Program-made: the position numbers and the translations under genes
Source: Sphagnum compactum
Lineage: Eukaryota; Bryophyta; Sphagnopsida; Sphagnales
Assembly (NCBI GenBank): GCA_965153455.1
Contig: OZ234503.1
Location: 12,653,118-12,717,117, forward strand
Reading direction: 5' to 3'
Length of the DNA stretch: 64,000 nt
Notes under the pieces: model-generated
Databases searched by the model: none
What the model saw: only the letters and a program-made list of their open reading frames with translations
What the model was told of the DNA's origin: nothing
In this document: positions 1 to 11,444 of the stretch, in pieces
How the letters are laid out: each line of letters starts with the position of its first letter
Numbering within the stretch: position 1 is the stretch's first letter

Positions 1-1945
1 AAAGAACAGTCTCATACGATCTATATTACAATTTAGAAGTCCAAACATGGTTTATCAATCTGTAAAGTGTGAACTTCATCTAAATTCCTGCTTCCACAGA
101 GGGCAGTTTACTGCTCTGGGTGGACCTGCTGTAACATTGTAGTACATGGGCAGCTTCAACACATGTTTGTCAAATGATTAATTAATTTCAAACATGTAAT
201 GTTGAAAAATAAAATATTCTTTAAAAAATCTAAAATATTCTCTATTTTCATTCACAAAATGTTGGTCTTTGGGAAATATATGTGTTTGAAAATTTCAACA
301 TTTCTACAAATAATAGTAATAACTGTCAAAGCAGCCAAGGTATACCATAGACTGAGTCCACCCAAGACTACAGTCATTTACATTTACTTGGTCTCTTGGG
401 TCCACTATGACTCTCTTTTGACCATGACTATGATTTCAAAATTTCCCAATCTTGGTAATAAGGTCTTATAGGCTTTGCAAATTTATCAATTGGGTAAGCT
501 AAATAGTAAATAGTAACCCTGTGAACATGGTAAAGGTAGGGGTAAATATTTAACATTTTCCCTTTATTTATTTATAGATGCAAATGGAAAATGTACGATA
601 AAAATTTATTGTAAATAAGAATATGTATAATTGTGTACAAGTATGACACATTCATGAATTGCTGATTAATTATGCAATATGAACATCACCAATAGCCCTA
701 GATGCTTGACCACTATCTTTTTAAGTTTTTCCCACAGAGTGCATTTCCCATATGAAGAAATGTTCAGACTCGCTATGAGCTGAAATCAGACTACAAATGT
801 AAGACTGATCCAGATTACAGGCAGCTTCCTCGATTAGACTCAAGATATGGATTCTACTTATAGATAAACTCCAGCTCTCAAGGTGGTCCTCCCCCAGACC
901 TCTTAACACACACCGGCCAAAAGCACCATCATTTGATGTGGTCCCATTCAAGTTACAACAGATTTGTTACGTATATTTTCATAACAAAGTTGTGCAGAAA
1001 TGATGATGAAAAAACCCTACCAAACTTAATAAAAGAAAGAGCATGCATCCAGAAAGGGAAAGGAAGGAGCAAGAGAAGAGCAACCAATAGACATGGCCCA
1101 AAAGCGTAAGACACAAACAGCCGTTGCACAAATTTATCAAAAAAAACTTCAAGGTGGACCCATTCAGCAGGCTTACCAGAGTTCCCACATCTTCCAAGCC
1201 ACAGATTTGCACGATAAGATTTCTGGGTATATAAAATGAGAGGTGAAGGATAAGAAACTTGCTGAGTTTTTCAAGGGAGAGTTCAGATAAGAAGGAGAAT
1301 AGAAGTACAATGCAGTTCATTCTTTCTGTACTTACCTTCACTAATAACATTCCATGTGAGTCAGTAGTGTAAGTCACATGTAAATTGGGAGAGGAGTTTT
1401 AGTCATGCAGTTTAAGAGCACTTTAGTACCGAGGATGCGAAACCCTTTTCAGTGCAGCGTTCTGTGTGAGCTTATTTTTGGAACATCGCATGGGTTTGCA
1501 TTGTTTTGCGTAGTTTGTTTCACACCCATCAAAACTTAAAACTTGTCTGACAAAACATTTAAAAATTATTAATGTTTATTGTCACCTATCCAAATTTAAT
1601 CTTGGGACTCCAAAGAAACTGTACACCACAAACGGGTTTAGGACCGAAACTATGTATGATTATTACATAGCTATGAAATCTATGTTTTTGGTTGCAAAAT
1701 TATTTTTTCACCCTTCTTTTGGCTACGCAAGCCTCACCATTCTCCTACCATGAACTAAACACAAACAACACCAAAACCATTCAAAACCAAAAGCCTTTCA
1801 AAATCAAAACTTCAATTCTCACAAATTTTGCATTCATACCATAACTTTGTACAAGTGAAGGTGTTTCCCAAGGTCACAAACACCCCTTTAAATACTAACC
1901 AAAAGGAAATAAGTCAAGAAACTTCCTAAAGCTTATCCACCACAA
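1..1945. other. AT-rich non-coding stretch
   Basis: No recognisable gene. Two open frames on the minus strand (721-951 and 979-1377) have no motif I know, and the second is a hydrophobic translation of A/G-rich plus-strand sequence. The region could hold untranslated sequence of a gene beyond the left edge, but nothing seen here shows that. Confidence 0.5.
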
Positions 1946-2185
1946 GGTTCCCCAAATAATCAAAAGGAAACAAAATCACAAGGTTCCCCATGTGATTCCA
2001 CAATTAATCACAAGGAAACAATATCACATGGTTCCCCACGTGATTCCACAATTAATCACAAGGAAACAATATCACATGGTTCCTCATGTGATTCCATAAT
2101 TAATCACAAGGAACAATATCACATGGGGAACCCATGTGATTCCACAATTAATCACAAGGAACAATATCACATGGTTCACATGACA
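1946..2185. repeat. 48-bp minisatellite, about 5 copies
   Basis: The phrase GATTCCACAATTAATCACAA, or a close variant, starts at 1994, 2042, 2090 and 2138, exactly 48 bases apart, and a more diverged copy precedes them. Each unit contains a short inverted repeat of the form ATCACATGG...CCCATGTGAT, so the array is a chain of small hairpins. The arms carry CACATG, CATGTG and once CACGTG (E-box/G-box cores). Confidence 0.9.
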
Positions 2186-2406
2186 TAAGTCATTGCACCA
2201 TGACCAAATTATGGAATCCTACCACTCAACTTACTCCTTTAAACAATTACCTAAATAATTGTGTAATCAAGTTACAAAATCACTGATAATACCCACCATT
2301 AACTTCTTTTTCAGCATCTACTACAATAATATATTTTTAATCTTGTACAACAACAGTGAAAGCATGGACAAAATCGTGCAGATGTCGCATTGTCACCCCC
2401 TTAAAG

Positions 2407-2443
2407 AAAGGATTGCTTGTTGAGAGGTGTCTAGCAATCCTTT
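2407..2443. repeat. Perfect 11-bp inverted repeat (hairpin)
   Basis: AAAGGATTGCT at 2407-2417 is matched by its exact reverse complement at 2433-2443, with a 15-base loop. The pairing extends outward with one mismatch or gap, and a T-run follows. No gene is nearby, so a terminator role is not supported; a transposon relic is more likely. Confidence 0.6.
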
Positions 2444-2620
2444 TTTAACTCAGATTTTTTTGGCTCAACGCACTCATATTTGAGCTCCTTCTTTTCTATT
2501 AAAGGAAATCCTAATGAACAACTAAATTAATTTGTCTAAATTTCACATTGAGATTCGAAAAGCCAGTAAGTAGCCAGAAATATAACAGAATTCATTAATT
2601 TAAAAAAATTGTTTTATAAC

Positions 2621-2665
2621 CAGATTTGACTAAATCTTCCTATGCAAGATCACCACTTTGGCTTC
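2621..2665 (+). repeat. Copy a of the GGCTAAATCTTCC dispersed family
   Basis: It carries a variant of the core TTTGGCTAAATCTTCC, followed by a 'gatcaccactttggct' segment. The same order of motifs recurs at seven other places in the window (near 5.84, 8.25, 35.7, 43.9, 44.6, 47.97 and 48.6 kb). This is a small non-coding dispersed element. Confidence 0.55.
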
Positions 2666-2685
2666 ATCATAATTCTTTAAAAAAG

Positions 2686-3764
2686 CATTGGTGTTTAGGG
2701 TTTGACTTCAGATAGAGTGGCTGCACCTATATTTATGACAATTTGTTCATAATTGAATAACTTGTTGCCTACAACAATTGAGAGGCTTAGGCAAATAAGG
2801 AATTAAAGGGTGTATGCACATGAAATGGTGTGACCGGACGGGAAGGCAATCGGATAATGTTTTCATGTGAACATAAAAAGTTTTTAGGGTTTTGGTTTTT
2901 GTTTTCAGTGGCCATCAACTTTTTGCATGTTAACATTAGAAATTATTTCGTCACAGTTTGTTAGTTGTAGCAATTGTTGTTTCAAGGAATCTTGTGAACA
3001 TGGGTAGAAAGTCTTGTTTGTTTGTGTATTATGTGGAGCTGATCAACACCAAGCTATGGATGGTTGAGGAAGTTGCGGCATTGAATAAAAGTTTGGAAAG
3101 TAGGATGGTGAAAGGCAAGATAAGAAGGGGAATTCAAAAGCAATGCAAGCAAATTTTTTTCTTTCATCATCAATTTTAGAGGATGATAGGTTTGACTAAT
3201 TAAGATTAGTTGTTTTATTTGATTTTTGTTGCGCCAATGACTACCCTATGACAAACAATATGTCCTTGTTAGGAATTGATTCTATAAGGGGTTGATGCTG
3301 AGGTTGATGACAAAAATAAGGAAGTCTGAATTATAAAGAAAAAGGCAAGTATGCATTTTGAATGAGGACCTTTGTTGAATCCCTTTTTAATCCATGTAGT
3401 AGAGCAAGTATCTAAGTGAATATCAAAAGTATCAGTGGGGTGTCCTTGGGTTGGATAGAATGAGAGAAATGAAGACAAAAGTGGGAAATTAATAGAAATC
3501 TATCGATAATCAATATTTGCACAAAAAAATTTGAATTTCTCAAATGGTTTTAAATCAACCTGGTATACGTCACTCATATTTTGGTCTAGACATAGAGATC
3601 AAGATGTTTTTAAAATTAGAGTTATTCAGATAAAGAATTTAATGTTCTTGCATTGTTGCATTTGTTGGAGAAGGCTTAACAACTCATATGGACTGACCAA
3701 ACATTGAGGGTTTTGACCTCAAACCATACCTCAGTAGATTTTAAACTCGTATGACTTTGTACAT
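2686..3764. other. Non-coding stretch
   Basis: I see no gene or clear repeat. The short open frames at 2958-3179 and 3269-3478 show no motif. Confidence 0.5.
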
Positions 3765-3840
3765 GGTAACAAATTGTTTGCTACCACTATAATAAGTTAA
3801 TGGGTAACAAATTGTTTGCTACCACTATAATAAGTTAATG
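3765..3840. repeat. Perfect 38-bp tandem duplication
   Basis: Bases 3765-3802 and 3803-3840 are identical, both starting GGTAACAAATTG. Exact identity in otherwise diverged DNA means the duplication is recent. Confidence 0.9.
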
Positions 3841-5840
3841 AGAGATCACCATGTGGTTGTTAGTTGGCAATTCACACATAGAACATTGAATCTTGTTTTG
3901 ACATATCAATAACACCAATGGAAATTCTGGTAGCACCGGGTTTGCAGTCTTAACAATGTAAGTTGTTGGAATTGATGAAATTTTAGAATTCCTAGGATCT
4001 GGGTTTCTACCATGAGTTTCTTGTGCACAAGAGGTTCTTTTTTTTCACCCTTCTTTTTGTTACAATCGAACCTAACAAGAGATGCAGGCATATCTCCACA
4101 GGTGGAAGATTTGTAGTTTGATGCTTGAGGAACTTGGGAGTGATGAAGCATATCCTCAAAAACTACTAACTACTTTGGCATAATCCCTTCTAGGTAATCT
4201 AGAAAGAGAGGAACAGGAGTTGCAGGCCTAAATATGTTAACCCATCTTCGAAAATATTACCTTATTGGTGGGTGTCAGGTGTCAACCCACACCCAGTATG
4301 TGAGCTTGGACCAATGCTTCAACTACCGCATCAAAAGTAATGTGAACACATATTTTTCCATCTCCACCTGTAAACATGAAATATTTGACAATGTCAAAAT
4401 GAACTATCAGTTAAACGCAATCACATGGACCAATCACATTGTAGTCAATCAATCAAAGTGAATCATATTTCTTCTACTAAACCTTTAAGAAAGTTACATA
4501 CCTTTTGCATATTCAGAGGTCCATGATCGATTTTTACTCTAATTTGAAATGAAAACTTGTCCAAATCCACAGGTGATTATTTGGTTATGGTGAGCTTGCT
4601 TCTAGTGGCTTGGGACATTTTGTCCTAACCTTACTCCATTTTGAAAAGAAGGCATATTGGTCTTTGGGTAGATTAACGATTGCCATCAAATGAGTATAGT
4701 GGATCATACTTGGGATGACATGATTTTTTGCTGGTTGTATTAAAATGGCATAAACACCCTATTCTCCTATCCCTGTCGTATTCATTGAAGGGGCTGCCTC
4801 ACAAGTTCTCTTTGTTTGTTTTTTTTTCCCTCTTATTTTCATTTTTAGCAATTTGCTATTTTGATTGGCACATCATTTAAAAAAACCCTTGGGAGGTAGG
4901 AGGCTCCCCCCAAATAGCAGTTTTTATGTGAGGATGGAGTGCTTACCCTTTTACTCCCTTGTCTGAAAGGGAGAATTTTGGGCAAAAGATATGGGATAAA
5001 CTGAGGTGCTGTTGAGAACACCCTTGAGGAACATGATAGGGACCCATTGAGAATTTAATGAACATCATTGGGAACATATGGGAACAGGGTAATAACATGA
5101 TGACAACACAAGAATATAAAAATTCCATCCTCTCACACCCCTCCCCCTGAGATGAACCCCCTTGAGTGTATGTTCATCTCACTGACTGCATGCATATTCT
5201 ATATTCTTAGACATGGTTGCCACCATCTATTTGGCATCAACTAATACCCCTTCTACAAAGCACACCATACCCATTCTCAAAAGTCAGTCAGGTGCTCTTT
5301 GTGGAAGCACAAAGAGCCGTCCAAAATATCTGTACTAGACTACCAGTACTAAAAACACCCTTTCTAATTTACATGCATGGGGTAACCACCAAAAATAACT
5401 TCTTCTTTTTAAGGCTGGGTGGCTGTCTTTTGAAGGTAAAAACAAAAAGAGTCCATTGTGTGCGGTTCAAGTTGAACTTGCAGGCCAGATGGACTCCTAA
5501 GGTGTGTACATCAGTCTTCGTTTTGGGGGCCAAAATTCGACAAAGGGCTTCTTGCTGGTTCGTGCCCTTTGGCTGGCCTTTGGGTTGTGTTCTTTGTTCC
5601 TTTTCACAATGAAGTTCTTTTCATTTGCGCCCAAAAAAGAAAAAAACAAACGCCAAAAGGCACACATAAAAAGAAAAAAGAAGTGAGTATAGAATATTCA
5701 TGTCATTTGAAAACTAAATTTTTGGTCAAATTTTCCCCAAACCTTTTTACTTTTGAGGAGAGTGTCAACACAGTTCTGTCTACTAGCCACTGCTTTTCTA
5801 GGAATATTTTTTATGTGCCCAAAATGGGGATCAGAGAAAG
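3841..5840. other. Non-coding stretch, no gene recognised
   Basis: The frame at 5217-5612 (131 codons) has no recognisable domain and opens in sequence that looks like decayed repeat. The part from about 5400 to 5690 is richer in G and C than its surroundings, which may mark a transposon remnant, but I cannot name it. Confidence 0.4.
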
Positions 5841-5947
5841 GAAGATGTAGAAAAAGTGATTATCAACCCAAAGAAGATTTAGCCAAATCTGGCTGTAAAC
5901 CAGATATAAAATACAATGAACATTTTATCTTTTGGCTACATAAAGAA
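5841..5947 (-). repeat. Copy b of the GGCTAAATCTTCC dispersed family
   Basis: The core GAAGATTTAGCCAAATCTGG is the reverse complement of the core near 2.6 kb and 43.9 kb, and a 'ttttggctac' end lies about 50 bases on. This copy is therefore in the opposite orientation. Confidence 0.55.
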
Positions 5948-6138
5948 AACCAAATATTAAAATCTGGCAATATTTACTATTTTTCCCCCACTTCCAGATG
6001 ACTATTGAAAACCTCCAAAATCACTTCATATTTTATTATTTCTGTTTTTAATTTCGTTTTTTGGAGAAGTTTCACCTATAAATGTAGTATTGGCTACTGC
6101 TTTAATGGTTCTCTACATATGTGTTGCCAATTAAGGCG

Positions 6139-6361
6139 AAATCTCTTTTGGGATGCTCACCACTATGGTTGCATCACAAAATTGTCAAAAAAAAAAGGAT
6201 TGGTGTCCAATGTGCATCCATCAAAAATTGAAACAAAAAAAAACCCCATTGCTTGAAAAAAACAAACACATTGAAAAAAAAAAATTGGAAAAAAGCAAAA
6301 ATGCAAATTTTTTCAATTTTCTGATGTTGCATCACTGGCTAGCATCCCAAAAAATGATTTA
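6139..6361. mobile_element. Small foldback (MITE-like) element
   Basis: The left end AAATCTCTTTTGGGATGCT and the reverse complement of the right end (AAATCATTTTTTGGGATGCT) form imperfect inverted repeats. The pairing continues inward through 'ttgcatcac'. The interior is A-rich and non-coding. The size (about 220 bp) and structure fit a non-autonomous DNA element. No target duplication is obvious. Confidence 0.55.
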
Positions 6362-7082
6362 GCATTTTATGAAGACAGCTTTATAGCAGATGTCTAAATA
6401 GTTTTAAAAACTAAGTTTAAAAAATGCTACCAGCTAAAATCAGAGTCCAAAATGTGGCCCAAAAAAAAATTCAACTCTTTCCCAAAATTTGGCAATTTTG
6501 TTGAAAAAACTTAAGATTATCATGACAGAATATTCCCTTCTTTTTCTTGCTAGACCAGTCTTATTTTCACATTTTGGCAAAGTTTCTTTTAAAAACGGCT
6601 GATTTGCATGGTATTTAATTTCTAAAGTTTATTTCACAAGGACATTATGGTATAAAATTCATTGCCTTAATACGTGTTGTTGTCATGCCTTCTTTAGAAA
6701 TGATGAAATGCTTGTTTTTATGCCAAAAAAATTTCAGCAAGAACCTTGACTCCCCCTCTTACAACCGGCATTCTGAATTTCTCCACTGGTAAGGACATTA
6801 ACCCACTCCACAAGTTTAGAAGTGACCTTACTTTACCTAACCCTTCTAGAAGTTTAGAGGTGAACACATTTCAGTTGCTAATGGGAGGAGGGGACGAGAG
6901 GCAAACTCATCAAACAAAAATATGGTTACTTGACTCCATTCAGATCTTGCGGCGGTTTGCAAGGCTAATCAACAAATGCAGGATCTAAGAAAGGTCAAGA
7001 GGCTGCACTTCCCTGCACCCGGAGTAGCCACCCCCATGAATACGCACCAATGATATCACCCAGTATCAGGTGGGCTCCTGGA

Positions 7083-7249
7083 CCCCACCCCCACCCCCAC
7101 CCGCCCACCCCTTTGCACCACACCTTTTGTGAAAGGTCTTGCACGGCAACACACCGTCTTGGCAGTCTATCAAACATTGCTTAGGGGATATTTAAAATAC
7201 AGACAATGCAATGTGTCAAGCGCCCCCGCCCCCCACACCCCGCCCACCC
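7083..7249 (-). other. Two C-rich tracts, G-quadruplex potential on minus strand
   Basis: Bases 7083-7111 and 7223-7249 are runs of three to six C with one- or two-base breaks. On the minus strand each gives at least four G-runs with very short loops, the classical intramolecular quadruplex pattern. They lie in gene-free DNA about 110 bases apart. Confidence 0.6.
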
Positions 7250-7254
7250 TCTCT

Positions 7255-7562
7255 AATACAGTAATACCCTTTTCAGGTTCATAATAAAATTTTGAAAATT
7301 CATTACGTGTCAAGTTTTTGAAAAGATATCTGTTTTAGAAATGCCGAAATTTAAGGGAATTACAAAGGAAGGAAAAATGATAAAAATTGGTCTTATTATA
7401 TGTTAGAGGTTTAGAGTCCACAGAACCTACCAATGAAACAGAATTCTTTATTGCTGAAATTTCATAAATTAATATTATTTTTACTGTCAAAGTAGAAAAA
7501 ATTTAAATAAAAATAATTGTTTGGCACTCAATTGCTGAAGTTGAAAAAGTAATATGGTACTT
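7255..7562. mobile_element. Possible member of the CCTTTTCAGGTT MITE family
   Basis: The left end 'taatacccttttcaggtt' resembles the better-defined element at 27462-27606, and the right end 'gttgaaaaagtaatat' is its approximate inverted partner. The interior repeats 'ttgctgaa' and 'ttggcac' words seen in that family. The ends are poorly fixed. Confidence 0.35.
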
Positions 7563-8600
7563 TACCTCAAGTCATGAACATTATACTCTCATTTCATTTC
7601 TAATTTTTTGCCATCAAATCTCGATGGACTACCCGTTATCTTTTGACTTCTAAATAAATTAAACACTTGACAACATAAGAATGTGCCATCACTACTAGCA
7701 GCCCATTCAAAATAAAACATAATGAATGGTACACTACTGAAGTTTCCGGGGTGCAAAGACGACCAACCCCATCACCCTAAAACCACCCCAAAATATGTAG
7801 TTTATGAGTTGATGTCAACATTTTTAATTTTTTTTTTATGTCAATATTGACATGAACACATTGCTCAGTCAATGGTATTCTATTTTCCATGAATTACTTG
7901 GATAGTGGGCAACATGAAAACTGACAACACCTGAGCCGCACAAATGTGATCACGTTAGGGAGTTATTTGTGGCACTCCGCAGAGCAGATATTAAATCAGG
8001 ATGAGTTGGTTTCTGAATAATAAATAAATAAATAAATAAATAATAAAGGAAAACACCGGGCAAGGGACCAAGAGACGAGAGAACCAAGACCCAAAGTCCA
8101 AACAAAAGACAACTACTAACACCCACTTAACATCCTAAAATACAAGAGGTAGGGTTTTGGGTTCGGAATAGTCCCCATTGGGGGGTGAGTCCCACTGGTT
8201 CTCCTTTCCCCTCAAGTTTATGATGTAACGGACGTGGGGATAATCTACAAGAAGATTTAACCAAATTTGGCTATGAAACAAGTTTAAAGAGTGAAAAAAA
8301 ACTGAAAATACAGATCCTTCTATGTCATTGGCTGTTTTTTAGGTTTCCCTAACATAGAAATCAGATAAAAATCACAGAAATTTTAATAAATTTACTTGAA
8401 AATATGGCGAATTTTTAAAATCCCAAATACCACTTGTTGTTTACATTTTCCATTTAAAAATTCATCAACTGCCCAAAATCTCACCATGAGACCCCCCACC
8501 CCCCAACCTCTTCCCCAAAAAAAGAAAAAGAAAAAACAGACTGGTGCCCACTGAGGTTCTATAAATTAACCATGGTTACACACCAGGATCTGTAGGACAT
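7563..8600. other. Non-coding stretch upstream of the AP2-like gene
   Basis: It holds an (AAAT)n microsatellite at about 8015-8047, a short copy of the GGCTAAATCTTCC family in reverse orientation at 8245-8280, and C-runs near 8490-8515. No gene is seen. Confidence 0.5.
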
Positions 8601-8635
8601 TTACCATGGTTAGATATTTACCATGGGGGGTGGAA

Positions 8636-8642
8636 TATATAG
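8636..8642 (+). promoter_or_regulatory. Candidate TATA box of the AP2-like gene
   Basis: TATATAG follows a G-rich stretch and is followed by pyrimidine-rich sequence. It is 1.4 kb ahead of the start codon, so it is only a candidate. The true start site could lie closer to the gene, or the leader could contain an intron. Confidence 0.2.
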
Positions 8643-9114
8643 TAGTTCCTGTCTTGAGTGAGGTCGAGGTCGAATCGGTGGGCGTTACTTCTTTTTTCAC
8701 CAGCTTCTCTTCATTGTTTCCCTTTCCTTTGTGTTGGAATTTCTTTTTAGCATCTTATGAAGCTTGGCAGCTTCACATCAATAAGAAAAAAAGATCTCAT
8801 GTGTGTGTAGCGGAAGAAGAAGGAAGAAGATGATGATGATTATGATGAAGAAGTCTATTTGTTTGTTTGCTTGAGAGGTTTTGGAAGGCGCTAAAAAAGT
8901 GGGCCAAAGTTTGCTGTGAAACTTGGGGGGAGAAAACAGGACAAAGTTTTGAGCAGGAAAATTTGGTTGGAAAAGAAGATTAGATTTTGGTGGTGGAGAA
9001 GAGGGCATTCTTGAATGGAGGGTTACACTGAGAGGGTGGTGTGTTGAAGGGGAGCAGCGAGAGAGAGAGAGTCGAGGGAGGACGCAGAAGGCGATATAGA
9101 ATTTTTCGTGGCTG

Positions 9115-9140
9115 GTTGTGTGTGTGTGTGTGTGGGTGTG
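9115..9140. repeat. (GT)n microsatellite in the leader region
   Basis: About a dozen GT units with one interruption, in the presumed leader or promoter of the AP2-like gene. Confidence 0.8.
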
Positions 9141-9267
9141 TCCATGTGGTTTTGGGTAGAGCCCGATATCATGAGTTGGGGTGCAGTTCGAACTCGTGAG
9201 TTGTGGGATAGTCGGATTTCTTGACGAAAACTCTTGTAATTTGCCCATATGATGTGAGAGTTTGCTC

Positions 9268-9745
9268 TCTGTCTCATGATCATGATGTTGCGGCGGCAGT
9301 AGCCGTTACAGTCTTGGATTTGTTTTTTGAAGGAGACTTGTAATCAAGGGTTTTGTGGATGTGCTTTTTGAAGGAGGTTTGTTAGCAAGGGTTTTGTGTT
9401 TTGTGGTAGGAGGAGGAAAAAGCCACCTGCGGAGTTTTGCTTTCGCTGTCATGATCATGATGTTCCGGCTGTTGTATATAGTTTGTACAGGTTTGTTCTG
9501 AAGGAGATTTGTGAGCAAGATTTGTGTTTTCTGGAAAAAGGAGAAAGAAACCGCACATTTGGAGTGTTTCGTTTTCAACTTTCATGATTTCCCAACAGTT
9601 GTAGATTATAGTTGTAGAGGGTTGTTCTCAAGGGAGATTTGTGTGCAAGATTTGTGTTGTGTGGAGGAAAGAGGAGAACACATTCGTAGTCTGCTTTTCA
9701 CTGTCATGATTTTCCAGCAATTGTAGACGAAGTTGTGAAGGAGGG
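9268..9745 (+). repeat. Degenerate tandem repeats in the AP2-like gene leader
   Basis: Four blocks begin with TCATGAT-type words at 9274, 9449, 9582 and 9704. Each complete block continues with 'gttgta', 'gaaggagatttgtgagcaag', 'atttgtgtt', then a purine-rich run. Spacing is 175, 133 and 122 bases; the first block is longer because its 'gaaggag...caagggttttgtg' part is doubled. A similar 'aagatttgtgag' word recurs just inside the coding region at about 10067. Confidence 0.7.
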
Positions 9746-10039
9746 AAGCAACAGACCAAAAAGTTAGTGTTGTTTATTTGGGAAATCCTCGGGGAGAGGA
9801 GAGGAAGTAGGAACAAGGAAAGAGGGCGGTTGTTGTGAGGTGATCACATAATACAAATAGTTTTTAGTTAGTGTTTTGGAGAGGGGCAGGGATGGTGGAG
9901 GAAAGAGGCTTTGTAGGGTTTGGGGTCCGGGGCGGAAAGGGAAGAAGACACTGGTAAGGAGGAACGAGGGTTTGTGGGGTTGGGGTGAGGAGGGGGGGAA
10001 GAGGGAAGAGAAGAAGACGGTGGTAAGGTGTTTGACAGG

Positions 10040-11444
10040 ATGCCGGAATCTCTGGAAGTCCTGCCGCAAAAGATTTGTGAGAATCTGAGCGACCTTTGTC
10101 CAGAGTGTTTAAACGCGGGCAGATTCGTCTGCAACGGCCATGAGGTGCTAGTTGCTGCTGCTGCTGCTGCCGCTTCAGCACCAACATCAGGAGGTAGCTG
10201 CAGAAGTGTGCGTGGCAGCAAGCGGCCCTTCAGTTTGGAGTCTTCAGACAGCAGGAGGTGCGGGAACATGGAACATGCCGCAAAGGTGTCGAAGTGCTTG
10301 GCTGCATCCACAGGAGGAGCACGGGATGAGAGTCCTGCATCCAGCAATGCTCAGCCTTTGAGTGACATACCTAGAATCCACAGGTGCTGTCTGCTATCCT
10401 CCTAGATCTCTTGTGAAATCCTGGATCTTTTCACAAGCTCTGAGACTTTTCTTACTTATTTCTGTGGACTATTTGCACAAGCCGTGATTATGTAGTACTC
10501 ATCTGTGCTGTGGTGGATGATGCAGGGAACTTGGGCAAGCACCTGAAGTACTAGAGGTGAATGGGTTGCCTGTTGGTGGAGTTCGGTTCCGCAACAATCT
10601 CAATAAGTTTGTGGTTGAGCATCGACCTTCAAAGTTCAAGTGGAAGCTGTGGATGGGTACATACCTGGATCTGGAACAAGGGAAGAGAGCAATCGATGCT
10701 GCACGGTTCTACACAGGTCAGGAGAATGGGCCCTTCTGGTTTGCAGACTCTCCTGCCATCTTCAGAGAGCAAGGACCCTTACTGAGGCCTTTTGCATCAA
10801 TCTCAAAAGAGGTGAAAGATAAGCAGTTCGCCCAGGATGTAAAGAGACGGGCGAAAGCTGCTGTGAGGAAGGACATTCAAGCCCACAAACTGGCAGCAAA
10901 ACAGATCACAGTGCAACAAGAAGCAGTCATCAGCAGCTCTGTGGTGGAGGATGTTGAGAGAGGGCTACTTTGTCCAGTGGTGCCATCTATTGGTTTTGAC
11001 TCCATTCCCCCCATTCTGACGCCATCTACTGCTACTTCTAATACTGGCAGCTTGGGAAACTTTCCCAATCTCGAGGATTGGGATGAGGAGTTTGAGCTTG
11101 AGGAGCATTTGGGTATTCCACTCGAAGAAGAAAATCAGGAGAGTGATGTGGTGCAAGATGATGATGTTACTGTGGACGTTAGTGTGAGCTCCATGAACTT
11201 GGTTGCAGCTGCTGAGGATTATCAAGTTATCGATCAATGGTTGTATCCTGAGTTTATGTGCTGTGCATCTTCAGAAGTCCAGAAGTTTTCTGCCTTAATC
11301 CCTTCTTTTGAACTGGATTTTGATAACGGTGAATTTGGTGCACATGAAGCTGATCACAATCTGCGCAGCTCACTGGATTACATGCCGAGTGGTGATGATG
11401 GGGATGACAATGATATGCAGCTTTGGGACTACAACAACAACTAG
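10040..11444 (+). CDS. Atypical AP2/ERF-like transcription factor, two exons
   Basis: Probable nuclear DNA-binding regulator of 420 residues. Exon 1 is 10040-10383 and exon 2 is 10526-11444. The 142-bp intron starts GTGCTG, ends GATGCAG and joins the frames exactly, splitting Arg115. The start is the ATG at 10040; the codon at 10028 is GTG. Residues about 132-190 form a divergent AP2-like domain: GVRFRNN, then KLWMGTY in place of the usual WLGT, then RAIDAARFYTG in place of ARAYDAAA, and a FADSP end. This is far enough from the standard domain that DNA binding is inferred, not shown. Residues about 40-46 are a poly-Ala run, and acidic stretches lie near 235-270 and 403-412. The chain ends MQLWDYNNN, which recalls the LWSY ending of DREB proteins. 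I recognise the class but not a named orthologue. Confidence 0.8.
10384..10525 (+). other. Intron of the AP2-like gene
   Basis: CAG/GTGCTG donor and GATGCAG/G acceptor. Removing these 142 bases joins two long open frames in phase. Without splicing, exon 1 runs into a stop seven codons later and the AP2-like part is left without an ATG near its beginning. Confidence 0.8.

Noticed and set aside
979-1377. 132-codon minus-strand frame
   Set aside because: A hydrophobic, Leu/Phe-rich translation of purine-rich sequence with no motif; probably chance.
2407-2443. Hairpin plus T-run as a transcription terminator
   Set aside because: Nothing else here is bacterial, and no gene lies before it.
8778-9248. 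156-codon minus-strand frame before the AP2-like gene
   Set aside because: Low-complexity, crosses the GT microsatellite and lies in the leader of the plus-strand gene.
9868-10347. 159-codon minus-strand frame over exon 1 of the AP2-like gene
   Set aside because: A shadow of the real coding strand; Pro/Ser-rich with no domain.
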